Positions 23,201-34,224 are shown, counted from the stretch's first letter. The stretch is 64,000 nt of DNA from a virus (IMGVR_UViG_3300031578_000004:1-64000); one strand, 5' to 3'. The notes: generated from the sequence alone by a model not told the origin. A program made the numbers and translations.

Positions 23201-25459
23201 TTATTTAATTAATTTTAGTAATTCTTTTAAGTATGTATTTCTATTAAAATCTGCTTTTTTCTTAATACATTTATTAACTGTCTCTGTTTCGCCAAAATGA
23301 AATACCTTTTGTTTAGCTCTAGTCTGACCTACATAAATAAGATTACTATTTAAATAGAATGTGTGTGCTTTAGGAGTTAACAAAATAACTATCTTTGCTT
23401 GACCGCCTTGGCTTTTCAATATGGATATTGAATATGCTAATTTTATTTGTGTTAATTCTGCTTTGGTATACACTACTTCCTCATCAAATTTAATAACAAT
23501 TTCATTATATCCAATCTTTATTATTGTACCTATTTCGCCATTGGGTACAAAAGTTTTGTCATCTTCATTACTAAAATTAGGATTATATTTGATTGCTTTA
23601 TAATTATTTACTGTTTGAATTACCAAATCACCTTCATAAAACTTTGTATCACCCATCTCAATATAAGTACCTTTTAATTGCACATTTGGATTTGATATCG
23701 GTTGTAGATGTTTATTAATATTTACTGTACCATATTCACCAATATTATATGCAGATAGGATTAATATATCTTCTCTTGTATAACCTGTTGATAATAATTT
23801 TTTATACAGTGCAGTAATATTACTAATTATCTTTTCTTGTTGTGTAGGTATAAACATATAACCCTTATCTTCTCCGAATTGTTCAGGTTGATTAGTGTCT
23901 CCTAAGAATTTTTCACACTTTCTTGTTTTTGTTGCTACAGTTAATATTCCACCTTTACCATATCTAAAAACTACAGTTAATGTATTTTGAGGAATAACAT
24001 TTGAATTAATCATGTCATAAAAAACATTACCAGCCGAAACAGAAGGCGTTTGGTTTTCATCTCCAACAAATAAAACCTTTGTTTTAGTAAAATCTATAGC
24101 CTCTATTAATCTTCTCATTAAGAAAACATCAATCATAGAAGACTCATCAACTATTACCATATCATATTCTAATTTATTTTGCTCATTATAACCCCATCCT
24201 AGTGCTGGGTTATACATTAATCCTCTATGTATAGTTGAAGCTGGTTTAGATGTAAATTCTGAAACTACTTTAGCTGCCCTACCTGTAGGAGATAGTATTA
24301 AAAATGTCTTAACGTTATCTATAAGCATATTTAATACTGCTTTGGTAGATTGACTCTTGCCCATTCCTGCCCCTCCACGAAGTATAGATATATTATCTTT
24401 ACATATCATAGGTATGGTCAAACACTGTTCTTCAGTTAATTGAATATCATCTAACTGACTATAATCTTTTTCTTTTATTTCCCATTTATTTTCTACTTTC
24501 AACCCTTCAATAATTCTATCTGCTATGTATTGTTCAGTATTAAAAGTTTCTTGTAAAGCTACAGTCATAGATTTTTTATCAAAATAAATATCTTCATCAT
24601 TTTTAACTATATCTACAAAATGTTCTATACACTTATTAGCTAATGTTTCTGATTGTTTTCTTAATTCCTTAATATCTATTCTAGTATTACCATTATTCTC
24701 GTTTTCTTCTAATAGAAACATAATAGCTGCTTTTTGCCTTTGTGGTGAAGTTAACAAATCAACAGTAAAATTAATAGGTGGTGTTTCACCTACACTTATC
24801 ATTTTCTTACACTCTTCATTAAACTCTAGTAGTATTTTATCTGCGGTTTTGAAAGAAATACGTGAGAGTTTGCAAAGACATTTGTAGGGATTGTCGATTA
24901 ATACTTCCTTTATTCTTTCTATTGAATTATATTTATCATATAAAACCTTGAGTACTTTAAATTCAAAATACCCTTTAAATTCGTTGACCATATCGGCAAG
25001 TGCAAAATTTTCAATAATTCTCTTTTTAATAATATTAAAACGATATTCTCCTATATTGTAGAGCTTCTTTAAATCAACATCTTCTAGTCTATTATTAATA
25101 ACTCTATCAATTATATCTGGATAATTTTTCATAAGTTCTTCTACTTGTTGCTGTGATTCTAATATTTGAGATAAAAACAATCTTACAGATGTTTCGGTTT
25201 TAGGTCTATCCATCTCTATATTATTTATTTTGTAGGTTATACCATTCTTACCTGATTCTTCTATGGCTTTTACTTTATACTCAACACCATTCTCGAGGTC
25301 ATGTATATTTCCTGCAATAGATACGTTTCCAAATTTGTTAAGTTTTATATTTGGAAATTTATTATAATCTACTGCTAATCCATAAACTTTAAAATTTTCA
25401 GAATTGTAAGGGTTGGCTACTACCGTTCCCTTAAACTCTAAATTTTTTTTATCTGTCAA
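23201..25459 (-). CDS. recD2: RecD2-like SF1B helicase
   Basis: 752 residues, TTG start behind GAGGTGA. N-terminal OB-like part and helical hairpin region (residues about 1-225), then helicase motifs: Walker A GGAGMGKS (362-369), VDESSMID (motif II), FVGDENQTPSV (motif III), late LAYSISILKSQGG and VGQTRAKQKV (motifs V and VI). This order is that of RecD2, a 5'-3' helicase without RecBC partners. In phages it aids replication fork progress or recombination. Last gene of the replication operon. Confidence 0.88.
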   Translation of the reverse strand: MTDKKNLEFKGTVVANPYNSENFKVYGLAVDYNKFPNIKLNKFGNVSIAGNIHDLENGVEYKVKAIEESGKNGITYKINNIEMDRPKTETSVRLFLSQILESQQQVEELMKNYPDIIDRVINNRLEDVDLKKLYNIGEYRFNIIKKRIIENFALADMVNEFKGYFEFKVLKVLYDKYNSIERIKEVLIDNPYKCLCKLSRISFKTADKILLEFNEECKKMISVGETPPINFTVDLLTSPQRQKAAIMFLLEENENNGNTRIDIKELRKQSETLANKCIEHFVDIVKNDEDIYFDKKSMTVALQETFNTEQYIADRIIEGLKVENKWEIKEKDYSQLDDIQLTEEQCLTIPMICKDNISILRGGAGMGKSQSTKAVLNMLIDNVKTFLILSPTGRAAKVVSEFTSKPASTIHRGLMYNPALGWGYNEQNKLEYDMVIVDESSMIDVFLMRRLIEAIDFTKTKVLFVGDENQTPSVSAGNVFYDMINSNVIPQNTLTVVFRYGKGGILTVATKTRKCEKFLGDTNQPEQFGEDKGYMFIPTQQEKIISNITALYKKLLSTGYTREDILILSAYNIGEYGTVNINKHLQPISNPNVQLKGTYIEMGDTKFYEGDLVIQTVNNYKAIKYNPNFSNEDDKTFVPNGEIGTIIKIGYNEIVIKFDEEVVYTKAELTQIKLAYSISILKSQGGQAKIVILLTPKAHTFYLNSNLIYVGQTRAKQKVFHFGETETVNKCIKKKADFNRNTYLKELLKLIK

Positions 25460-25476
25460 ATTATCACCTCTTTATT

Positions 25477-28400
25477 TTAATATACTTCATATGAATATAG
25501 AATATCTTCTAATTCACTTGTTTTTTGCCACTTGCCACCTATGTTTTTAGTTTTATATTGTTGTTTCCATTCATTTACTTTTAAAACATCATATAATTTA
25601 AATGGATTTTCTATAAACACCTGTGGGTCTTTAATCTTAGTCTTAATTTCATCACCTGTCTGTATATGTTTTAAAGTAACATAAGGTTTTCTTTTATCAT
25701 TATAAGTTGTATATTCAATAACAATATAAAACTTTTCATTAACTTCAGGATTTGTATAGACTACATATTCCAAATAATCCTTCTCGAATTTTACTTGTTC
25801 TTTTACAGATAGTGAAGCATCCTCAATATTATTTGTTAGTTCTGTGATTAAACCAATAATATCTATTTCTTTATACAACGCTTCGGTTTCTTTATTGCTA
25901 TATTTTTTAATTAACACTTCGGTTAATCCTAACTTTTCTAGTTCTGATTTCTTAATTTGCTTTCTGCCATTGAAATTACTAAATATATTTATATAACTTA
26001 ATAATTTTTTATTCTTTCCGTACTTTCTAAAGAATCCCAAACCAGTTAAAATCATTAAGTGTCTTGAATTTACCGAAGTCTTTTCTACTATATCTTTTAA
26101 TAGTTCGACAAACGTATTGTATTTATTATTTCTTAATTCATAAAGTTCATATGCTATTTGAGCATTGCAGAATTTAATACTTTCAATTCCTTTGTATATA
26201 GTATTAGTTGTTTTATCAAAAGTATATTTATCAATTGACTGTCCAAACTCAATAGGCTTTATTTTGATATTTTTCAGCTTTGCTAATTCTATGCCATTAT
26301 TAGTATCCTCTTCATTATTTGCATTATTTAAATACGCTGTTATAAATTCAATGGGATGATAATACCTAAAATACCCACATAAATAACCTATCATACTATA
26401 ACCTGTTGAATGGTTATATCCAAACATATAAGAAGATGCTGATTCTATAATATCTAAAAATTCTTTTGCTTCCTTTTCAGATTCTTCTCTAGGTTTATCT
26501 GATTTATTGCAATAACCTTCTAATATTTTAGGAAGTGCTTCATCAATTCTATCTTTTTGTTTCCTACCAATAGCTCTTCTTACATTATCTGCTTCGCTAC
26601 CACTAAGACCACAAATTTGTTGTAAAAAAGCAATAACATCTTCCTGAAAAACGAGAAATCCATTATTATTTTTTAAAAGGCTATCAATTAATACTGAAGG
26701 ATTATTATTAAACTCTCTTGCTATTAATTTATCTCTATAACTAGCACCAGATGGGCGTAGACAGGCATTCACTAAAGATAAATCATTTATTTTTAATGGG
26801 ACATAATTTTTCAATAAGTTAAAAGCATAACTTCCTTCAAATTGAAATATTCCTACATTAGAAGTAATTATATCGTCCCAAACCTTTCTATCCTCCCAAT
26901 CAATTTCATGTGATAAAGGATAAGGAATATCTAACATAGAACAGGTATCTTTTATAATTTCAATATTTTTTAGTCCTAATATATCATATTTTACTAGAGA
27001 TACCTCATGTACTTCTTCCATATTAATACATAAAATTCTTTTACCCTCTTTCCAAATAGTTCCATAATTATCTGGTAGAGAAATAGGACTTGCTATCATT
27101 CCTGCTGGATGCATTGATTGTGAGATTGATGTATTTAAAAGTCCATCAAAATAATAAAACAAGTCAGGATATTTAACTTTAGCTTCTTCTGGATTTTTTT
27201 CATACTCATCTTTTATTAATGACACAGTAGGTAAAGGATAATCTAATGCTCTGCCTATTGTGTCGATAGTACCCTTATCAACCATTGTTCCAATTGCTAA
27301 AATATAAGCAGTATAATCAGTTCCAAATCTATTGATAATATAATTATAAACTAATTCTCTTTGAGAAGGACTGAAATCGACATCAATATCCCCAATCTCA
27401 ACACGACTTTCATTTGCAAATCTTGAAAAAACTGTATTCCATTTAATAGGATTTAAATCTATTATATCAAGGATATATGCAATAGTGCTACCCCCAACAC
27501 TTCCACGACAATTTCCAAAAGGTATACCATTATCCTTGCACCATGTCATCATCTCTGACATAAATAACATAAATCCAATCATTCCTACCTTTTTTATAAC
27601 TCTTAGTTCTTCTAAAATATTATCTTTGTAAATTTTATCCTTATTAATTATTCCTTGTTTAATTTTATATTTATATTTTGTATTAATAAGTTTTTTAAAA
27701 ACACTTTCTTCATTGTCATATAATATAGGATATTTAAAAGATAAATCAAGTTCAAAACTTACAATGGAATCTGACATTATATTAGTATTATTAATTGCTT
27801 CTAAATATATAGACTCAGGTAATATATCCTGCTGTTTGAACATTTCTACTACTTCATTATAACTTTTGTATGTAAGGTCATATTTATCTTCATCGCTATA
27901 TTCAATTTTCTTTGATTTCTGAAGAATATCCCTGCATTCAGATTTATATGAATTAAGAGAATGAGTATCTGTACCAGCAATTAAAGGTTTATTATATTTT
28001 AATGATAAATCCCAAAGCTTTTGATTATAAACTTTTTGACTTTCAGAATAAATATGTGGTTGTACTTCATAATAATCGTATTTATTTAATAATTTCTCAT
28101 AATATATATCATCTATATCCAATCTATTTAAAGGCGAAGCTAAACAAGCTGAGATTCTAATTATATTATCTGATATATTTAAAAATTCATCAAAAGTTAT
28201 TCTATTTTTATAATAAAAATGGTCTTCTTGAGTAGAAATATCAATTAATTTATTTAATTCCTTTAGTCCTTCATAATTACGACATATCAATATAGTATGA
28301 AAGTTATCTCTAATTTTATCATCTAAACTTTTAGTCAAATACATTTCTACGCCATGAATATATTTTATATTATTTTTATCACAATACATTTTTTTATTTA

Positions 28401-28545
28401 TCCAATTATAAATATTCCCATGTTCCGTAAAGCAAATAGAACTTTGACCAAGTTCTATTGCTTTATCTATGTATAATTTATAATTAGTACAACTATCTAA
28501 GAGAGACAATTCAGTATGAAGGTGATATGTAACGTAATTTTTCAT
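25477..28545 (-). CDS. dnaE: DNA polymerase III alpha subunit, DnaE type
   Basis: 1022 residues. PHP domain at the start (HLHTELSLLDSC, TEHGN, GTDTHS), then the C-family palm with GGSTIAYILDI (352-362) and GDIDVDFSPSQRE (385-397; D386 and D388 catalytic). The helix-hairpin-helix and a shortened OB/tau region follow; it is somewhat shorter than bacterial DnaE (about 1160). It has no exonuclease insert, so it is not PolC. Phage ownership of a C-family replicase occurs in a minority of large phages. Its ATG overlaps the stop of a 61-residue gene (ATGA). Confidence 0.93.
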   Translation of the reverse strand: MKNYVTYHLHTELSLLDSCTNYKLYIDKAIELGQSSICFTEHGNIYNWINKKMYCDKNNIKYIHGVEMYLTKSLDDKIRDNFHTILICRNYEGLKELNKLIDISTQEDHFYYKNRITFDEFLNISDNIIRISACLASPLNRLDIDDIYYEKLLNKYDYYEVQPHIYSESQKVYNQKLWDLSLKYNKPLIAGTDTHSLNSYKSECRDILQKSKKIEYSDEDKYDLTYKSYNEVVEMFKQQDILPESIYLEAINNTNIMSDSIVSFELDLSFKYPILYDNEESVFKKLINTKYKYKIKQGIINKDKIYKDNILEELRVIKKVGMIGFMLFMSEMMTWCKDNGIPFGNCRGSVGGSTIAYILDIIDLNPIKWNTVFSRFANESRVEIGDIDVDFSPSQRELVYNYIINRFGTDYTAYILAIGTMVDKGTIDTIGRALDYPLPTVSLIKDEYEKNPEEAKVKYPDLFYYFDGLLNTSISQSMHPAGMIASPISLPDNYGTIWKEGKRILCINMEEVHEVSLVKYDILGLKNIEIIKDTCSMLDIPYPLSHEIDWEDRKVWDDIITSNVGIFQFEGSYAFNLLKNYVPLKINDLSLVNACLRPSGASYRDKLIAREFNNNPSVLIDSLLKNNNGFLVFQEDVIAFLQQICGLSGSEADNVRRAIGRKQKDRIDEALPKILEGYCNKSDKPREESEKEAKEFLDIIESASSYMFGYNHSTGYSMIGYLCGYFRYYHPIEFITAYLNNANNEEDTNNGIELAKLKNIKIKPIEFGQSIDKYTFDKTTNTIYKGIESIKFCNAQIAYELYELRNNKYNTFVELLKDIVEKTSVNSRHLMILTGLGFFRKYGKNKKLLSYINIFSNFNGRKQIKKSELEKLGLTEVLIKKYSNKETEALYKEIDIIGLITELTNNIEDASLSVKEQVKFEKDYLEYVVYTNPEVNEKFYIVIEYTTYNDKRKPYVTLKHIQTGDEIKTKIKDPQVFIENPFKLYDVLKVNEWKQQYKTKNIGGKWQKTSELEDILYSYEVY

Positions 28546-28727
28546 TTTGCCTCCTTTATTATACTATTAATGTTTTTACCTTTAGACATTTTTCCCCAAG
28601 TATTTTTATAACTTAAGTTAAACCTTATACAAATATCTGTAAGTAAAATTTCTTCATTAATATATTTTTGATAACACCAATCATAATATTGATAAATAGC
28701 TTTAAATTTTGAATTATATTTATTCAA
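28542..28727 (-). CDS. 61-residue protein coupled to the polymerase gene
   Basis: TTG start behind GAGGTAG. Ends in an ATGA overlap with dnaE, so its translation likely feeds the polymerase. LTDICIRFNLSYKNTWGKM looks like a short helix-turn-helix. Function unknown. Confidence 0.5.
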   Translation of the reverse strand: MNKYNSKFKAIYQYYDWCYQKYINEEILLTDICIRFNLSYKNTWGKMSKGKNINSIIKEAK

Positions 28728-28757
28728 TTATCTACCTCTATTTTTATATTTTTCATT

Positions 28758-29906
28758 CTAAATATTTTCAAGCCATGACATATCATCTTCAACAATTTTA
28801 CCATCTTTAACAAAACTATCTTTATTTAACTCTTTCTTCGCATTTAATTTTTCTAAATATTCTCGATAAGGTAAATGAAGTTTTGCTGAATAACCACTTA
28901 AATTAGCAAAATAATAACTCTGTCCATCAGTAACTTCTTCCCACCAAATATGTTCATCTTTTGTCTTAAAATATTCTATTTCTTTTTTACCTATCTCAAC
29001 AATTGTATCTACTATATCTAATTTTAAACTGTCAATTGCTTCTTCAGTAATAGGTATATAAACATAACAATCTGAAATTTTATATTTATCTTTTATATCT
29101 TCTGGTAGATTATTTATATCATTTGTACTTTCTAATAAATCCAAATATGATTCTATTTCTTCATTAGTATAACAATTTGCTTTGGTTAACCACATTTTCG
29201 CATTTGATTTTAAACTTTCACCAATTTCAGTTCTTATTATGTTTCTTTCAGTAGATTTTCCATTAGCTTGTTGTACTTCAACAATTACATACTTGAGAAA
29301 GTTCCATCTAGCCTTGATTTTATCCAACGGAATACCTAATTGTCTAATACCTTCACTATATAAAACTAATTGTCCTATTTCTTTTAGTATCTTTTTTCCT
29401 GTGTAAATAGATGATGATTTCCAATCTGAAATTATGTAGTAATCATCTTCTTTATGTATAGCATCAATATATCCCTGAAATATGAAATTATTTATTTTAA
29501 TTGTTATAAATCTTTCTAACTCTAATTTCTTATTAATTACAGTATGATTTTGAAAAAAATGTCTTATACAAGCCTCATATTTATTTGCTATTGCATCGTT
29601 CTTTTCTTTATTACATCTATCATATTTTAATTCTCCTACATTGAATGTAAATAAAGCATCTTCGTATTCTTGTAACATATCTTCATATTTAATTTCTTTT
29701 GAATATAGTTTTTCGAGAATTGTATGGCATATATTACCAGAAATTCCATATATCCCATCATCTCTATCTTCTTTTACTTTAGCTATATACTTTAAGTAGA
29801 ATTCAAAACAACTGTTTTTATATGTATTGTATTTAGACCAACTCCAGAGCTGACTTACTTTGAATTTCTTTTTTATTAATTCTAATTGTTCAGGTGTTTT
29901 TCTCAT
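28758..29906 (-). CDS. PD-(D/E)XK (RecB/Cas4-like) nuclease
   Basis: 382 residues. H61 in GNICHTILEKL, E131, D148 in GYIDAI, D161 and K163 in SDWKSS, then Q179 and Y183 (GQLVLYSEG) form the complete PDDEXK_1 core. Such nucleases act as 5'-3' exonucleases in phage recombination. Position between polymerase and primase and overlap with the primase gene (ATGA-like) put it in the replication operon. Confidence 0.85.
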   Translation of the reverse strand: MRKTPEQLELIKKKFKVSQLWSWSKYNTYKNSCFEFYLKYIAKVKEDRDDGIYGISGNICHTILEKLYSKEIKYEDMLQEYEDALFTFNVGELKYDRCNKEKNDAIANKYEACIRHFFQNHTVINKKLELERFITIKINNFIFQGYIDAIHKEDDYYIISDWKSSSIYTGKKILKEIGQLVLYSEGIRQLGIPLDKIKARWNFLKYVIVEVQQANGKSTERNIIRTEIGESLKSNAKMWLTKANCYTNEEIESYLDLLESTNDINNLPEDIKDKYKISDCYVYIPITEEAIDSLKLDIVDTIVEIGKKEIEYFKTKDEHIWWEEVTDGQSYYFANLSGYSAKLHLPYREYLEKLNAKKELNKDSFVKDGKIVEDDMSWLENI

Positions 29907-30970
29907 ACATCCTCCTTATACTTCAAATATTCTTTATGTTCATTTTCGTCATATTTAACCCTATATTTAAACAAATAATTATATATTTTATTAGTTGCAT
30001 CCATGGGAGCTTCTTTATCTTTTAATAAATTATATTTATCATATATATAAAACACATTTCTAATGTTATAAAACTTTTCACACATATCTCTTATATGATT
30101 TATACTTATTCCAACATCCATTGCAATTACAACTTCCACATTTAATCCAATTATAATTTTAACTTGCTCATCTGAAATATCATGACTTCCTATTGATACA
30201 ACTGTTTTATCATTCCTACTATGTCTTTTTAAAACAGATTTTTGACTTTCAGCTATTACCACAACGGATGATTCTTGAATACTTTTATAGTTTTCTTGTA
30301 ATCCGTATAAGTTTGAACTTTTAGGAAATGATTTTATAGGAAAATACTTTGGAATATCAAATAATTCAAAATTAGGTACAATAGTGCGACCCATTATTCC
30401 TATAAATTCATTTGGTTCTCCACACCAATATCTTTCTGGGATGATTATTCTTCTATACTTAGGACTATAACCAATTTTAAATTCTTCACAAGTATTAGGC
30501 ATAATACCTTCTCTCACCCAATCAATATGTGGATAAGGCATATAGTCAGTTAGTTCATTTTCATCTAGTAATTCTATATCGTACACATTGCATATATTGT
30601 TTTTATTCTTAACTCTTTTAAATATTTGCAGAGGGTCATTCATTTCTTTTTCTTTTGTATCTTTTAATTTAAATTTATATTCTAATTCTAGTATTTCATG
30701 TAAGTATTTAATTGCTTTAACAAATATTATATTCTTAATTGTCATACAAAGTGTTAAGATATCACCTCTAATTATTTTTTCATCAGATTGAAATATCTTA
30801 ACACCTAATGTATCTTTTTTTATTGCAATGGCTGTTTTATTTTGTCTATCAGGCAACCCTGCTCTAAACTCTTTAAAATGAGATTTGATGTCATGGCAAC
30901 CCAATTCTTCTAATATAAATTCAATTTTATCATTATCAATTATGTATTGTTTTAACTCCATAACATCCAT
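29903..30970 (-). CDS. TOPRIM-containing DnaG-like primase
   Basis: 355 residues. An N-terminal region with CHDIKSHFKEFRAGLPD resembles a degenerate zinc/CHC2-type start that has lost its cysteines. Residues about 240-320 (VVVIAESQKSVLKRH, SIGSHDISDEQVKIIIG, EVVIAMDVG) make a TOPRIM domain in which the first acid is kept but the DxD is DVG. Makes primers for the phage fork, or is a diverged primase-like protein. Next to the DnaB-like helicase. Confidence 0.75.
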   Translation of the reverse strand: MDVMELKQYIIDNDKIEFILEELGCHDIKSHFKEFRAGLPDRQNKTAIAIKKDTLGVKIFQSDEKIIRGDILTLCMTIKNIIFVKAIKYLHEILELEYKFKLKDTKEKEMNDPLQIFKRVKNKNNICNVYDIELLDENELTDYMPYPHIDWVREGIMPNTCEEFKIGYSPKYRRIIIPERYWCGEPNEFIGIMGRTIVPNFELFDIPKYFPIKSFPKSSNLYGLQENYKSIQESSVVVIAESQKSVLKRHSRNDKTVVSIGSHDISDEQVKIIIGLNVEVVIAMDVGISINHIRDMCEKFYNIRNVFYIYDKYNLLKDKEAPMDATNKIYNYLFKYRVKYDENEHKEYLKYKEDV

Positions 30971-30979
30971 TACTATTAC

Positions 30980-32494
30980 CTACCAATCCATAGGAACATT
31001 AGCTATTCCTATTTCTTTATATACATTTCTACTTAAATCATTCTCAGCTATAATTTGAAATTCATTTGTTGCTCCAAACCTATTCTTAGTTATAAAAATA
31101 ATACTATAATGTTTATCTCTATCTAATGTAAAAGGAATCTTTGTAAGTCCTCTTTTACCTTCTAGTCTATAACATTTTAATTCATTTTTACCACCTAAAT
31201 ATTCATCATCAAATGGTTTTCTAATCATTATATTAGTAGATGCTACGTCTACAATATTCTTAGCCAAGCCGATATTATCATTAGTATAATATCTTTGTTT
31301 TGTACTTCCTTTACCTAACTGATATGTAATCCATATATGAACATTTTTTACTGTAGGTTTGATTGTGTCATAAATTGCAACACTATCTTTTGTCATTTCA
31401 CTCCATATTTGCTCTGTTTGAGTATCCGTACTGACTTTAAATGTATCTAATATAAATTTTTTACAACCCATACTGGCATATTTCTTAATTATTTTTATTG
31501 CTAAAGATGTTTTATATCTTGGTAGAGGTATAATTGTAAGGATTTTACTTTCTTTTTTTTCTTCAATCCAATCTGCACATTTCCATAATACTTCCATATG
31601 CTCTTTTGAAAAATTCCCATCTCTTAATATATACTTTTGAATATTCATATTAAATATATTATTTGCTGTCCACATCAACAATTCTGTCTGCCATTTTTCT
31701 TTATCTTCTTCATTAATTATTATACAAAGTTTTTCATTATATTTTATTGTCTGTGGGAGTATCCATTCAATAGTTGTGGTGGTCTTACCTGCTCCGCTTA
31801 ATGCACCCAACATAGTTACATTACCTTCTAAATTACCTCCAATTTCTTTGTTTAATATGGGAGAATTAAATAATGGCATTCCTACATTTCTCCCATTATT
31901 TAATTTATCTAATAATGTATGCAATCCTTCGCAGAGGTTATAACTCTTTACATTCCCATCTACACTAACAAACACATGATTAATCTTTGCTTCCCATTCA
32001 TCATATATTTGGTCTGCTGTCATATCTGCAAATCTACTTAGGTCATCATATACAGGAAACTTCATTTTGAGTAATTGTAAAACTACATTCCATTTTTTTA
32101 ATTCATTGATATAACCATCCATATTTTCTTCTTTTACATATTCTTTTGCTTTTAGAATGGTATTGTAGCCACCGTAACTTGTATATTTTTCTTGTAATTT
32201 AAGATGTTTTTCTAAATACAATCCTATGGTTATATCATCTAAAGACTTTTTATCTTCTTTAATTACAATATCATGAGCAATTGTATAATATACTTTCCAT
32301 GCATTTTCGCTAAAGTCTTCTAGCTTTAAATTATCATATGTATATATTAATTCTAAATTTGAATAAAATATTGAAACTATATTTGCTTCAGCAGCTAGTT
32401 TAAATTCTCTTACTTTTTTTACAGCTTTTACGAGTTCCTCTTCAAACGCTGTAATTTCTTTTTTTGTAGATGATTTTGTTGTTGTTTTTGCCAA
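30980..32494 (-). CDS. DnaB-like replicative helicase
   Basis: 504 residues, TTG start. N-terminal helical domain (about 20-150) followed by a RecA-type ATPase: Walker A GALSGAGKTT (230-239), an IINEEDKEKW segment, KKFILDTFK (Walker B) and HIWITYQLGKGS (H3/H4). Hexameric 5'-3' fork helicase. It lies directly before the primase gene and after a small gene in the place where helicase loaders sometimes sit. Confidence 0.88.
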   Translation of the reverse strand: MAKTTTKSSTKKEITAFEEELVKAVKKVREFKLAAEANIVSIFYSNLELIYTYDNLKLEDFSENAWKVYYTIAHDIVIKEDKKSLDDITIGLYLEKHLKLQEKYTSYGGYNTILKAKEYVKEENMDGYINELKKWNVVLQLLKMKFPVYDDLSRFADMTADQIYDEWEAKINHVFVSVDGNVKSYNLCEGLHTLLDKLNNGRNVGMPLFNSPILNKEIGGNLEGNVTMLGALSGAGKTTTTIEWILPQTIKYNEKLCIIINEEDKEKWQTELLMWTANNIFNMNIQKYILRDGNFSKEHMEVLWKCADWIEEKKESKILTIIPLPRYKTSLAIKIIKKYASMGCKKFILDTFKVSTDTQTEQIWSEMTKDSVAIYDTIKPTVKNVHIWITYQLGKGSTKQRYYTNDNIGLAKNIVDVASTNIMIRKPFDDEYLGGKNELKCYRLEGKRGLTKIPFTLDRDKHYSIIFITKNRFGATNEFQIIAENDLSRNVYKEIGIANVPMDW

Positions 32495-32506
32495 TATATC
32501 ACCGTC

Positions 32507-32950
32507 CTAAAACCATAATTCATCTAAATCTTTATTAACTTGTGTTGTTTTACTTTTATATTCAGAGCCTTCATTAGTTTGATTTTCCATTTTCATTTTT
32601 TCTATTTTATCTTCAGAATGTTTTACATTTTTCAATCTTATGGTTACATCATTTATTTCATTTTCTACAAATAACATAATAGTATTTATCTTATGTCTTT
32701 CATCTTTAAATTTAGTTTGATTACCTATGAAGTATTGTAATATTTTAGACTTGCATATTTTAAATGTAATTAATATTGTTTTATAATCATAATTTGCTTG
32801 AGGTGTTTGCTTTTTATTAGCAATAAACTGTCCACTCTCCAACCCTCTTAATCTTAACGCTAAATATTTAGGAAACTTCATATCATTTGGGTACTCTAAT
32901 ATTTCTTTTTTTACATATTCACATAAATCATTCCACTCATTGTTAGCCAT
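32507..32950 (-). CDS. Conserved protein next to the helicase, possible loader
   Basis: 147 residues, helical, basic middle (KTILITFKICKSKILQYFIG) and a disordered Lys/Asn end. AGAGGTGAG site. No ATPase motif, so if it loads the helicase it would be of a non-AAA type (inference from position only). Confidence 0.5.
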   Translation of the reverse strand: MANNEWNDLCEYVKKEILEYPNDMKFPKYLALRLRGLESGQFIANKKQTPQANYDYKTILITFKICKSKILQYFIGNQTKFKDERHKINTIMLFVENEINDVTIRLKNVKHSEDKIEKMKMENQTNEGSEYKSKTTQVNKDLDELWF

Positions 32951-33025
32951 AGTCTCACCTCTAATTTAATATTTAGGAAGAGAAATTAATCTCTCCCCAT
33001 TATTAAAATCTATAATTTTATAATT

Positions 33026-34156
33026 TTATAATATTTCTATTAAATCTAATAACTCTTTTGCATGTTCTAAATTGTCAACCTTTGTAGGATTTATGTATCC
33101 TAACTCTTTTGATTTAACAAGTAAAGGCTTTAATTTATCTGTATTTGTTTTATTAGCCTTTACAAAATTTGTTATCTTTTTTAATACCTCATCTAATTCC
33201 TTTAAATCGAAATCTGCTTTCTTTATAGAAACATTTTTTTCAACAAGTTTTTCTTTCTCTTTTTCTTGCTCTTTTTTAGTATCTTCTGTAGATTTATTTC
33301 CAACTTGTTTATCATGCTCTACTTTTATTGCATCTTCAACTGCTTTTATAAACTCATCAGGATTCAAAGCTATAGTATCAATAATTTCTGAGAATCTTGA
33401 TTTTGAATCTATATTAAAATTGTCATCTCTAAAAGTAATAAGTCTTGTTTCATTTTCAATTGTACCTTTTACTTCATCTTTCTTTTCTTTGCCTTTTCCA
33501 ACTTTTTTACCAGTTTTAGCCTGAGTAATTTGTCTATCAATAGAAGCTACCCCAAGGACATGTAATTTATTTTTTATAGCATTAAAATATCTATTAGACA
33601 TATTAGTTGTGAGCATGTCATATTCAATACCAGTAACCACATCAGTTAATGTTCTTTTCTTTGTATGTCCTAGTATAAACATACTTACTCCGACTTTCTT
33701 TAATTCCCAAATTCTATCAGTAATAATTTCTATTGCTTTATCTTCTCCACTCATATATCCACCGAAAGCTGCTTTTATTGTTGTAACTGGCTTATCGGGA
33801 TTTTCACTATTGTGTAGTCTTATAACTTCCGGTTCTGCTATTTCAAATAATTCATCCAGTGTATCATATACAATAACTTTTAAATCTTTATAATCTGTAA
33901 GTTTATTTTCCAATATATCATCAGTAATTTCTTCAAATGCATCCCAATCTGGAACGTCTTCATACATTGCACCAGCAATGGCATCTATACCATCTTCTTT
34001 ACCTATATTTGCTATTATATATCCATTTTCTCCAACTAACTTCTCACAAACCTCTTTTGCAAGAGTAGTCTTTCCAATTCCACTTTCTCCAATTAACCCT
34101 AAATTATAAGCTAAAGGGTCTATCTTAATTACATTCTTTTTACCGAATTTCCCCAA
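33026..34156 (-). CDS. RecA-like/Sak4-type ATPase
   Basis: 376 residues from the TTG at 34156, which has AAAGGTGG at 8 nt; a GTG at 34168 overlaps that site. Walker A GESGIGKTT (23-31), Walker B KVIVYDTLDELF, and a FILGHTKK segment with a Q/H switch. Members of this AAA_24/Sak4 group are phage single-strand annealing or recombination ATPases. The last 120 residues are Lys/Glu-rich coiled coil and not part of the core. Confidence 0.8.
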   Translation of the reverse strand: MGKFGKKNVIKIDPLAYNLGLIGESGIGKTTLAKEVCEKLVGENGYIIANIGKEDGIDAIAGAMYEDVPDWDAFEEITDDILENKLTDYKDLKVIVYDTLDELFEIAEPEVIRLHNSENPDKPVTTIKAAFGGYMSGEDKAIEIITDRIWELKKVGVSMFILGHTKKRTLTDVVTGIEYDMLTTNMSNRYFNAIKNKLHVLGVASIDRQITQAKTGKKVGKGKEKKDEVKGTIENETRLITFRDDNFNIDSKSRFSEIIDTIALNPDEFIKAVEDAIKVEHDKQVGNKSTEDTKKEQEKEKEKLVEKNVSIKKADFDLKELDEVLKKITNFVKANKTNTDKLKPLLVKSKELGYINPTKVDNLEHAKELLDLIEIL

Positions 34157-34201
34157 AACATATTCCACCTTTCAATTATTTAATTTAATTATTTAAGTTG
34201 A

Positions 34202-34224
34202 GAGGAGAGCGATAAACTCTCCTC
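34202..34224 (-). other. Intergenic hairpin between the SSB-like and ATPase genes
   Basis: GAGGAGAG (34202-34209) and CTCTCCTC (34217-34224) form an 8-bp stem, with no T run after it on the minus strand. Similar U-tract-free hairpins lie at 32976-32998, 37111-37173, 38192-38227 and in the leader at 23109-23143. Confidence 0.55.
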